A stretch of DNA of 10,034 nucleotides from Planctomycetota bacterium (lineage in GTDB: Bacteria > Planctomycetota > UBA11346). The position numbers and the translations under genes are program-made. The first letter of the stretch is position 1. Each line of letters starts with the position of its first letter. The DNA is taken from the NCBI GenBank assembly GCA_024641365.1, contig JAHEDF010000109.1, positions 1 to 10,034 of the forward strand, read 5' to 3'. This document shows positions 1-6,148 of the stretch, piece by piece. Below the pieces are notes generated by a model. It saw only the letters and a program-made list of their open reading frames with translations, made no database searches and was not told the DNA's origin.

Positions 1-76
1 CTAGATATGTGAAAAGACCTTGCCAAATGAAACAGGGTAGGATTTTAGTGCTTAATATCTGGGCAAAAGCCAATGC

Positions 77-1324
77 TTATGGGCTTGTTGGTAACGTACT
101 TGGATGTTTGCCGTAAAGTGGAAAATATTTATCTTTTTTTGTATCACCGCCATTATCGACACCATCTACACCGACGGTATACGCGCCAATTATTTTCCCG
201 TGAAGTGTAATCGGACGAAGCGGTTTTCCGCTTGTGTCAAAAATGTCGATGGGCCACGGTTTTTTAAGCAATTCGGCTTGAATTAATTGTGATTTTAAAA
301 TGGTCTCGTAAGTCATAGACATGATAACATCATGTGCGGGATAGAGTAAGCCTTTGAGGATAAGGCCTGGTGTGGGAATGCCTTTTCTTTCTTCGCTAAA
401 CTTTATCATTTGCTCTTTGTTCCATACGACTATTTCCGGAAATGTGTGATTTAGCATAAAATCAATATAATTTAATTGCTCAGTCAATAAATAATGTCGG
501 CCACTACGAAGTACAAAGGGCATATACCAGTTTTGGTTGAAAGCGAGAGGGGCACTTCTTTTTGATAGTACCGTTAAATTACATTGAAATTCTCCAATAA
601 GACTTTTCATTAATTGTTTATCTAAATCATTTGTGGTTAGCGCAAAATCATCAGCAAGTTCACGCGCATCATTTTCTGACAAATATTTAATGTGGGATGT
701 TATAGAAGTAAAAGTAATATTTATGAGAGATGCGCGTACAAGATGGCCAATGAGAACATTTCTTGGGAACGTGCGACAGAGGGCTAATTGCGAAATACAT
801 ATTTTTTTAGCAGTGCTGGGATCCGACAAGGCAATACGTTCATTTAGTAAGCGAATTAATTCTCTGTAATGTCCTATTTCAGGTAATTTGGTATCATAGG
901 TAAACGATTCTTCAAAGCATAATGGTTGATCACCTAATAACAGTAACTCTTTATCGAGTTCGCCAAGGAGCATTGGGTCCAGTGCAGCATGGTATGCTCG
1001 CATTGGTTCAGGAATAGGTTCATACGCTTTAAAATATGGGTCGTCGTAATTTTTTTTCCTATCGTAAGTAGGTAATTGCCCACTTAATACCACAATCCGT
1101 TCCCAGCACGCGAGGCGATCTGGCGAAGAACGTGTGAGTCCTATTTCTTCCCACGACGTCGGAATATTTTTTGTTTTTGCTTGGCGATAGACGTCTTCGA
1201 GGTCGGCATCGCTATGCCACCACCATAATCCGATCAGGGTAAAAATAATGACGAGCGCAGCGCACAGCCACCCAATTGTTCGCCACCCACTTTTTTTTGT
1301 ACCTTGCTGAGAATTATCTTCCAC
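77..1324 (-). CDS. Hypothetical single-pass membrane protein with C-terminal pseudopilin-like motif
   Basis: 415 residues; I do not recognise the family. The start is GTG (1324-1322), preceded by a GAGGTG ribosome-binding site four bases upstream. Residues about 17-36 are a continuous hydrophobic, Trp-ending segment. Lys and Arg precede it (K10, K11, R15), so the predicted topology is N-in with about 380 residues outside the cytoplasm. No catalytic motif is visible in the body. The C-terminus (about 382-394) reads YTVGVDGVDNGGD, resembling the calcium-loop end of GspG-type pseudopilins and a motif that I recall as common at the C-termini of planctomycete membrane proteins. The gene starts 18 bp after the DHH phosphoesterase stop on the same strand, so the two are probably cotranscribed. 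It could be an envelope protein with a secretion-related fold, but no function can be assigned. I am confident that it is a real gene. Confidence 0.85.
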   Translation of the reverse strand: MEDNSQQGTKKSGWRTIGWLCAALVIIFTLIGLWWWHSDADLEDVYRQAKTKNIPTSWEEIGLTRSSPDRLACWERIVVLSGQLPTYDRKKNYDDPYFKAYEPIPEPMRAYHAALDPMLLGELDKELLLLGDQPLCFEESFTYDTKLPEIGHYRELIRLLNERIALSDPSTAKKICISQLALCRTFPRNVLIGHLVRASLINITFTSITSHIKYLSENDARELADDFALTTNDLDKQLMKSLIGEFQCNLTVLSKRSAPLAFNQNWYMPFVLRSGRHYLLTEQLNYIDFMLNHTFPEIVVWNKEQMIKFSEERKGIPTPGLILKGLLYPAHDVIMSMTYETILKSQLIQAELLKKPWPIDIFDTSGKPLRPITLHGKIIGAYTVGVDGVDNGGDTKKDKYFPLYGKHPSTLPTSP

Positions 1325-1342
1325 TATGCACCTCAGGGTACT

Positions 1343-2800
1343 TTAGGTTGAGAGCTCAAATTCCTCGTGATCGTCTGGACCTTCGCCTTTGAGATACCCT
1401 TTGAGCGTACGAATAAATTTACCACGACGTTTCGGACTCATGCGGCGGAATAAATTATCGACTAATATTTCAGCAGTATCTAATTCGGTGGTATCTTCAG
1501 GTAAAGGAATTTCGGCGCGCCCCATGGTGCGATGGCCGCCAGCGCTGCCAATTTTTCCAAAAGCTAACGCGGCGCGTTTACCAACGTCCTGACGGTGACC
1601 GTCACCACGGAATACGACGGTCAGTACATTATCTTTTACGCCAGCGCAGACCGTCCAGTTTATGCCGCAGGTCAGCAATAATTGATCAGCCGTTTGGACC
1701 ATGATATCAGCGGTTGGGACCTCACCAAAATGAATAAGAATTAAATCGCGCACAACTACGCGGTGACTTATGCCCCAGGCAATATAATCCAAGACCGACA
1801 TCGGTACCTGGGCTTTATCCAGGCGGGTTAAGAAATGTTGGTCAGCACGACCATGTAATTCATCAAAGGCGCGAATATCAGCAGCACCCGCATGACGATT
1901 TAAATCATCAGTGTCTGTTGTTAGGCCATATAACATGGCGGTCGCTAATTCTTTCGAAATAGGAATATTCGCTTCAACTAAATATTCAGTTAAAATGGTT
2001 GAGGTCGAACCATAGCCTTCACGCAAATCAACATAGGTTGCTTGGGTGTCTTCACGACGTGGATGGTGATCAATAACGACATCGGCGCGCGGCGGATTTT
2101 CTCGCCAAAAACCTGGTTGCGCATCGACAACAGCAATTAAATCAGCATGCGCTAATTCTTCGTCCTTTAGACGATCAATTGGTTCTTTTAAATAGGACAA
2201 TAATAATTTATTTTGATAGCGTTGGACTTCACCCGTGTAACGCATCATGGGATTTAAACCAATGGATCGCCATAAGGTTGCTAAACCTAACGACGCACCA
2301 ATTGCATCAGGGTCGGGATTCGAATACATTAAAATAAGTGGCCGATTGGTACCTCGAGCAAGATCTAATAATAAATCAACGCGTTTTAATACCATTAAGC
2401 GACGGAGTAAGGAACGGCGTGATGCCGTCGTCGATTGCATTAAACTTAAAAATCCAGGGAGTGGCGTGCGGCGACGTTGTTCACTGCCCGCTAAAAACAC
2501 CGACACCGTAGGTGGTATCCAACTGCGAATGCGTTTTGCGAGTTCGTCACCGTCGACCGCTACTACGTAAGGCGGTTCGGGTAAATCATCGGGACGCGTT
2601 TCGTAGCCATCAGCAACCAAGGTGACTTGCACGCCGGGATAGGGTGCGAGGTCTTCTTCCAAGTTTGGATTGGTTGTGTACACACGAACTGCGAGCGATC
2701 CGCCGACAAAGAATCCGACGGTTGGCACAATTTGACTGTTGTGGCCGATGATCGTAACATGCCGCGCGCTCGCTAAGGCGCCTGTCAAGTTTGCTACCAT
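1343..2800 (-). CDS. DHH/DHHA1 phosphoesterase-family protein
   Basis: 485 residues, ATG start, no strong Shine-Dalgarno. Residues about 150-300 form a DHH domain: motif I NPDPDAIGAS (161-170), motif II VVDAQP (224-229), the DHH signature DHHPR (244-248) and motif IV YGLTTDTDD (291-299). Together these supply the Asp/His ligands for a two-Mn2+ centre. The DHHA1 domain follows, with its GGH motif at 421-423 within GGHRTMGRAEIPL. Known relatives cleave small phosphodiester substrates such as nanoRNA, pAp or cyclic dinucleotides. The first 130 residues look like a Rossmann/TrkA-N-type domain with a decayed nucleotide-binding loop ('VTIIGH', 'VVAVDGDE'). The architecture therefore resembles TrkA-N + DHH + DHHA1 proteins rather than plain NrnA. 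No membrane segment is seen, so it is probably cytosolic. The substrate is not predictable. It is the first gene of a likely two-gene operon with the downstream membrane protein. Confidence 0.9.
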   Translation of the reverse strand: MVANLTGALASARHVTIIGHNSQIVPTVGFFVGGSLAVRVYTTNPNLEEDLAPYPGVQVTLVADGYETRPDDLPEPPYVVAVDGDELAKRIRSWIPPTVSVFLAGSEQRRRTPLPGFLSLMQSTTASRRSLLRRLMVLKRVDLLLDLARGTNRPLILMYSNPDPDAIGASLGLATLWRSIGLNPMMRYTGEVQRYQNKLLLSYLKEPIDRLKDEELAHADLIAVVDAQPGFWRENPPRADVVIDHHPRREDTQATYVDLREGYGSTSTILTEYLVEANIPISKELATAMLYGLTTDTDDLNRHAGAADIRAFDELHGRADQHFLTRLDKAQVPMSVLDYIAWGISHRVVVRDLILIHFGEVPTADIMVQTADQLLLTCGINWTVCAGVKDNVLTVVFRGDGHRQDVGKRAALAFGKIGSAGGHRTMGRAEIPLPEDTTELDTAEILVDNLFRRMSPKRRGKFIRTLKGYLKGEGPDDHEEFELST

Positions 2801-2882
2801 GGAACGCAGAGCTTACATGCCGTTGAGAAGGCATGCAAATGCTGCTCCCCCAGATCGGATAGTGTGAGGAAGGCTGTGTGTT
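2801..2882. promoter_or_regulatory. Divergent intergenic region with a short hairpin
   Basis: These 82 bp separate the minus-strand DHH gene from the plus-strand Trm112-like gene, so promoters for both directions should lie here. CATGCC (2816-2821) and GGCATG (2830-2835) form a 6-bp inverted repeat with an 8-nt spacer, 16 bp upstream of the DHH start codon. It could be an operator or a 5'-UTR hairpin for the DHH transcript. I could not find a convincing -35/-10 pair in either direction. The only clear translation signal is GAGGAAGG at 2866-2873, nine bases before the ATG at 2883. Confidence 0.45.
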
Positions 2883-3173
2883 ATGTCAGAAGTTAAGCCC
2901 GTTAATCAACCTAAGTTGCCATTTGATCAGGACTTATTTGATCTTTTGGTATGTCCAGAAGCGCGCGTGCCGCTCAAATTCACCGATGGCCGCTTGGTGT
3001 CGACCGATGCGAAAACCCGCCGTGCCTATCGGGTCGACGATGGGATTCCGGTCATGCTGATCGAGGAATCGACGGTGCTCGATGAGGCTGCTTGGCAGGC
3101 AGCGATTAATGCGGACGGCCCCGTTGGTGGTGGTGTGGCAGCTGTCCAGGCACGCCATGCAGCGAGTTCCTAA
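2883..3173 (+). CDS. Trm112/YcaR-like small protein, mostly lacking zinc cysteines
   Basis: 96 residues. The ATG at 2883 is preceded by GAGGAAGG with 9-nt spacing. Residues about 17-62 match the Trm112/UPF0434 (E. coli YcaR-like) pattern: LFDLLVCPE, then a beta-hairpin region, then AYRVDDGIPVMLIEES, where the DGIPVML block is the family hallmark. The usual CPxC and second-strand Cys are missing. Only C24 remains, so the canonical zinc site cannot form. A roughly 30-residue tail rich in Ala and Gly follows. Family members act as small partner or activator proteins, classically for methyltransferases. This one may be a partner of another protein in the operon (inference). Its TAA stop abuts the ATG of the next gene (TAAATG), implying translational coupling. 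Confidence 0.85.
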   Translation: MSEVKPVNQPKLPFDQDLFDLLVCPEARVPLKFTDGRLVSTDAKTRRAYRVDDGIPVMLIEESTVLDEAAWQAAINADGPVGGGVAAVQARHAASS

Positions 3174-3551
3174 ATGGCAGGATATCCGTTCGTCGTCAGT
3201 GAACATCGCGGCGTTGGTCCTGTGCACTATGATGTGATTATTGGCACTGGTCCACGTTGCCACACGTGGCGTTTTGAACGTGGAACTCGCGGCTGGCACG
3301 GTCGTCGCATTGCCGATCATCGTCGCCGTTATTTAACCTGGAGTGGACCAATTTCCGGCAATCGTGGCACGGTCATGGTTCGCGCAACGTCACGAGCCTA
3401 TGGGCATTTTTCTCGTCATGGAACTATTCTCCATGTGCGTCCGAATCCCTTAGTTTGTTTTGGTTATGGAGCCCCCATCGGGAGCTGTTTTCAACAACGC
3501 GGTAACAGGGTTGTCGCGGTAATTTCTCACGCGAGTATTCCGGTCCTATGA
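3174..3551 (+). CDS. Stand-alone LigD-type 3'-phosphoesterase (PE) domain protein
   Basis: 125 residues. The ATG immediately follows the preceding TAA, and the TGA stop overlaps the kinase ATG by four bases (ATGA), so translation is coupled on both sides. The sequence fits the LigD N-terminal/3'-phosphoesterase family: FVVSEH...VHYD (6-20), a TWRFE strand (31-35), DHRRRYLTWSGPISGNRGTV (48-67). From memory of the Pseudomonas LigD PE site (His42, His48, Asp50, Arg52, His84, Tyr88), the counterparts here are H11, H18, D20, I22, H49 and Y53. The Mn2+ ligands and two active-site residues are therefore retained, but the phosphate-binding Arg is replaced. Such domains trim 3'-phosphate or ribonucleotide ends during DNA end joining. 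No ligase or polymerase domain is attached or nearby. Assignment to the family is fairly secure; activity is uncertain. Confidence 0.82.
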   Translation: MAGYPFVVSEHRGVGPVHYDVIIGTGPRCHTWRFERGTRGWHGRRIADHRRRYLTWSGPISGNRGTVMVRATSRAYGHFSRHGTILHVRPNPLVCFGYGAPIGSCFQQRGNRVVAVISHASIPVL

Positions 3552-4660
3552 ACGATTGGGCAAATAGCGATAGCATTGATACCACGACCGCTGGTCCAGC
3601 GACGAGTGATTTACTCCGTCGTCGTAATTCGCATTCAGCCGCTTTTGAAGCGATGCTGAAAGAAGTTTTTTTATCACAGCAAATTCAATTGGTCGAGCCA
3701 TTAGCGAAAGCTACCAAAGAAACCGTTGTGTACGGTGGATTTTATCATGGTGAAGAAGTTGCGGTAAAAATTTTTGTGCCAGCCGTAGAAGGTCTTGCCT
3801 ATGCGGTGTCCGCATTTGGTGCTTTTAAAGTTGAGTGCGAAAAAACCATGATTTTATCGCGCCGTAGTAATTCAATTTTGCAAGTGATTGAATATGGCGA
3901 TGCGGAAGTTCCGGATGATTTACCGCAAGAATTACGTGAATTTTTTCCGGTGCATTTATTACCATTTATGGTCACTGAACGCGCGCGCTTTGGTTCGCTT
4001 GATCGCGTCTATAAAGGCCGCACCCATTTACCGGGGTTTGATCGCGTCAGTTTATTAGAAGCGTTATCAAAAGCGACCGATGGTATTAAGGAAGCACACG
4101 ATCACCAAGTTGCGCACCGCGATATTAAACCACAAAATATTTTGATCTTTGCCCCAGGTCAGGGAAAAATTGCTGACTTTGGTATTGCTCGTTGGCGTTC
4201 GCGCCGCACCAGCAAGGAAGCGGTTTTATTGACACCCAAATACGCCAGTCCAGAACAAGCATTTTACGCATTAACCGGTGAGCGCGAAACGTTAGTGGAT
4301 ATGCGTGGCGATATTTATTCATGGGCCATTATGGTGTATGAAGTTGTCACTGGCGTGCATCCATTCGCGTGGGCGCTTAAAGGCATTAAAGATCCATTAG
4401 TCAGTCAGCGAACTTTATTAAAAGCAATTGCTGCTAATGATCGCCGTGGTTTCCAAACCACGGGTGACATTACTTTTGACTCGCTGATGTATAATTGCAC
4501 CTGTGATTTAAAACATCGCGTAGCGGATATTGCCCTGGCCAACAAAGTCCTGCGTCAATTTACCGCACGTGCAAAATTACAAGCACAACAAATGGAAAAT
4601 GACGCGACGGCACGCGTGAAAACTATTCCTGATAGTGATAAGCCAGCGTTACGAAAATAA
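3548..4660 (+). CDS. Cytosolic Hanks-type Ser/Thr protein kinase
   Basis: 370 residues. The ATG overlaps the stop of the previous gene (ATGA). Kinase landmarks appear in order: VAVKIF with ATP-anchoring K74, a probable alphaC Glu at 96 or 98, catalytic loop HRDIKPQN (190-197, D192 and N197), DFG (210-212), TPKYASPEQ (229-237, replacing the APE motif), D255 in GDIYSWAIMVYEVVTGVHPF. The catalytic set is complete, so it should be active. The Gly-rich loop is degenerate (VVYGGFYHGE, about 60-69). No transmembrane segment or PASTA/TPR sensor domain is present. The C-terminal 60 residues form a helical, Gln- and Lys-rich tail that could be a docking segment. About 45 polar residues precede the domain, many of them Ser or Thr and possibly autophosphorylated (inference). 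As the last gene of the coupled trio, it may phosphorylate or respond to the Trm112-like and PE-domain proteins. The target is unknown. Confidence 0.93.
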   Translation: MNDWANSDSIDTTTAGPATSDLLRRRNSHSAAFEAMLKEVFLSQQIQLVEPLAKATKETVVYGGFYHGEEVAVKIFVPAVEGLAYAVSAFGAFKVECEKTMILSRRSNSILQVIEYGDAEVPDDLPQELREFFPVHLLPFMVTERARFGSLDRVYKGRTHLPGFDRVSLLEALSKATDGIKEAHDHQVAHRDIKPQNILIFAPGQGKIADFGIARWRSRRTSKEAVLLTPKYASPEQAFYALTGERETLVDMRGDIYSWAIMVYEVVTGVHPFAWALKGIKDPLVSQRTLLKAIAANDRRGFQTTGDITFDSLMYNCTCDLKHRVADIALANKVLRQFTARAKLQAQQMENDATARVKTIPDSDKPALRK

Positions 4661-4714
4661 ATAGAAACAGCGACAAGCCAGTTCACGGCGTTGTGAGATA
4701 AAGTATTAAAAGCC

Positions 4715-4990
4715 AATGCTATTCGGTTAATAATCGCGTTTATATCGGAAAATTCCGAAAAATGGGTAATTTACCAAAAGACAATTAACCGCAGAGGACG
4801 CAGAGAGCGCAGAGATGGATTTTTCAACAAATTCATAATAGAAAGCACAGTTTATTGATATGTAAATGTAATAGAATGAGATAAGATCAATTTTCAAATA
4901 CCCTCTGCGCTCTCTGCGTCCTCTGCGGTTAATCTGTTTTCAATCTATCTATTTTCCAGGAGAAGACGTAATAATTAGCCGAATAGCATT
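4715..4990. repeat. Outer inverted repeat (20-bp arms) in convergent spacer
   Basis: The arm at 4715-4734 (AATGCTATTCGGTTAATAAT) is the reverse complement of 4971-4990 with two mismatches. The arms bracket most of the 333-bp gap between the convergent kinase and epmA genes and completely enclose a second, GC-richer inverted repeat. The right arm ends four bases before the epmA stop codon. Two readings are possible. One is the terminal repeats of a small non-autonomous element. The other is an ancestral terminator hairpin split by insertion of the inner element. No reading frame of note lies within. The match was read by eye. Confidence 0.75.
4784..4933. repeat. Inner perfect inverted repeat (31-bp arms, 88-nt loop)
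   Basis: The arms at 4784-4814 and 4903-4933 are perfect reverse complements over 31 bp. Their core is an imperfect GCAGAG(G/C) repetition (ACCGCAGAGGACGCAGAG...). The enclosed 88 nt are AT-rich and carry no gene. I recall this GCAGAGGACGCAGAGAG-type sequence as a dispersed repeat in many environmental bacterial genomes; that is memory, not a search. It looks like a miniature palindromic element (MITE-like). Transcribed from either side, it would form a very stable stem, so it may also serve as a bidirectional terminator between the convergent genes. Confidence 0.85.
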
Positions 4991-4993
4991 AAG

Positions 4994-5974
4994 TCAGAGT
5001 AATGGCTGCGTGTCAGCGATGTGATCGAGTCCAAGTGCGATCATGACTAAGCGGTCAAAGCCAACAGCGACACCGGCACAATCGGGCAAGCCATTTTCCA
5101 TCGCGGATAAAAAAGGCTCATCTAATTCTTCGCCATTACTGCGCGTTTGCAATTCAGCGACATGGCGCGCGCGTAATTCTGCAGCGTTGGTGAGTTCGTG
5201 ATAGCCGTTCGCGAGTTCAATGCCGCTGCGATAAATTTCAAAACGTGCTGCGACCTGATTGCCAAGCTCATCGGTACGAATGCGGGCTTGGGCGCACGCT
5301 TCAGCTGGGTAATCCGTTAATATGGTCCAAATATTTTTTCCTAAATGTGGCTCGATATCACGCGTGAGTAATAAGTCGAACGCTGCCGCACGATCATTGC
5401 CGACGACATGAGTGTCGCTACCTAAAACATTTTGTAAATCTGATTCGCTGACAGCAAAAGGATTAATACCAACATATTTCTCAAATGCAGATTTCCATGT
5501 CAGTAATTCGCTAGTATTTGAAAAATTGGTAATTGCTGCGCACAAGGCGATGGTTTCGCCTGCTAATTGTCGGTCGTCGAATCCCAGACGATACCATTCC
5601 AACATCCGAAATTCTTCTGCGTGACGGTGGCCAATTTCGCCTGCACGAAATGCGGGAGCCAAAGTCCAACAATCACCAGCCCCGTTAATCAGCAAGCGCT
5701 TTAAACCATGTTCGGGGCTGGTCGGCAAAAAAAATATTCGTTTACCAAATTGAAGACGAAATGGCACCACGCCGTGGTCTAAATTCGCCCCTGGTTGTAA
5801 GACGGGCGTATCAACTTCGAGCACCCCTCGAGCGCGAAAAAAATCACGGACTATTTTTACTAATTGGGCGCGTTTTTTAAGGAGAGTAGCGACGGTTGGA
5901 TTTTTTTGGTCCGGAAGTCCGGAAGTCCGGAAGTCCGGAAGTCCCGCATGATCATTATTGGTATTACTCGGCAC
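4994..5974 (-). CDS. epmA: EpmA, EF-P--(R)-beta-lysine ligase (PoxA/GenX/YjeA)
   Basis: 326 residues, close to the E. coli enzyme. It is a truncated class II lysyl-tRNA-synthetase paralogue with no anticodon-binding domain. It adenylates (R)-beta-lysine and attaches it to the tip lysine of EF-P in the cytosol. Visible family blocks are RGVLEVDTPVL (49-59), TSPEHGLKRLL (85-95), class II motif 2 FRAGEIGHRHAEEFRMLEWYR (109-129), GIELANGYHELT (251-262) and motif 3 GVAVGFDRLVMIALG (301-315). Ala303 sits where LysRS normally has Gly. The start is GTG (5974-5972) with GAGG seven bases upstream. No in-frame start exists between the 8-bp repeat and the conserved TLLKKRAQL (30-38), so the repeat must be translated. 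Residues 11-22 (GLPDFRTSGLPD) are repeat-encoded and lie in the normally variable N-terminal leader. It follows efp by 174 bp on the same strand, probably in one transcript. Confidence 0.95.
   Translation of the reverse strand: MPSNTNNDHAGLPDFRTSGLPDQKNPTVATLLKKRAQLVKIVRDFFRARGVLEVDTPVLQPGANLDHGVVPFRLQFGKRIFFLPTSPEHGLKRLLINGAGDCWTLAPAFRAGEIGHRHAEEFRMLEWYRLGFDDRQLAGETIALCAAITNFSNTSELLTWKSAFEKYVGINPFAVSESDLQNVLGSDTHVVGNDRAAAFDLLLTRDIEPHLGKNIWTILTDYPAEACAQARIRTDELGNQVAARFEIYRSGIELANGYHELTNAAELRARHVAELQTRSNGEELDEPFLSAMENGLPDCAGVAVGFDRLVMIALGLDHIADTQPLL
5910..5944. repeat. 8-bp tandem array (TCCGGAAG)x4 inside epmA 5' end
   Basis: There are four exact tandem copies of TCCGGAAG (5910-5941) plus a partial TCC. 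On the coding strand this is CTTCCGGA x4. Because 8 is not a multiple of 3, the encoded peptide has an 8-residue period (GLPDFRTS), and all reading frames of the unit lack stops. It lies at codons 11-22 of epmA, before the first conserved block. The same unit recurs in inverted orientation at 6112-6143. Confidence 0.95.
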
Positions 5975-5986
5975 GTCCCAACCTCG

Positions 5987-6064
5987 ACTGCAAAAAGGTG
6001 TTCGCTGCGCTCACCAATAGCAAGTCCGTAATTTATCCGGCGCGCAGCGCCACCTTTCTGCAGT
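5987..6064. repeat. Imperfect inverted repeat in the efp-epmA spacer
   Basis: 5987-6015 (starting ACTGCAAAAAGGTG) pairs with 6039-6064 (ending CACCTTTCTGCAGT). Shared blocks are ACTGCA, AAAGGTG and CGCTGCGC, interrupted by one mismatch and small indels, with a 23-nt loop between the arms. In the efp-epmA transcript this stem sits just upstream of the epmA ribosome-binding site. It may modulate readthrough or epmA translation, or it may simply be part of a repetitive element. The GAGCGCAGCGAA-type core on the minus strand also looks like a dispersed environmental repeat (recollection). Confidence 0.7.
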
Positions 6065-6111
6065 AGCACATGCTATGTCCCTCAGAAATAATAGCGCCCG
6101 TGCGTGTCAGA

Positions 6112-6143
6112 CTTCCGGACTTCCGGACCTCCGGACTCCCGGA
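6112..6143. repeat. Second 8-bp array, inverted, abutting the efp stop
   Basis: Four tandem units read CTTCCGGA, CTTCCGGA, CCTCCGGA, CTCCCGGA: two perfect and two with substitutions. The array ends five bases from the efp stop codon. It is the reverse complement of the array in epmA, so the two could pair over about 32 bp in the efp-epmA mRNA, with the epmA start signals in the intervening loop. The decayed copies suggest an older or less constrained array than the perfect one inside epmA. Confidence 0.92.
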
Positions 6144-6148
6144 CGAAT

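Noticed and set aside
4745..4758. TCGGAA-AA-TTCCGA palindrome followed by A-run as a terminator
   Set aside because: The loop is too short, the stem is weak, and the A-run suits only the opposite strand on the wrong side; the larger inverted repeats explain the region better.
5860..6069. 69-codon minus-strand frame containing the DFRTSGLPDFRT repeat peptide
   Set aside because: It overlaps the start of epmA in another frame and is open only because the 8-bp repeat has no stops in any frame.
5910..6143. CRISPR array
   Set aside because: Units are 8 bp, directly abutting with no spacers; these are simple tandem repeats.
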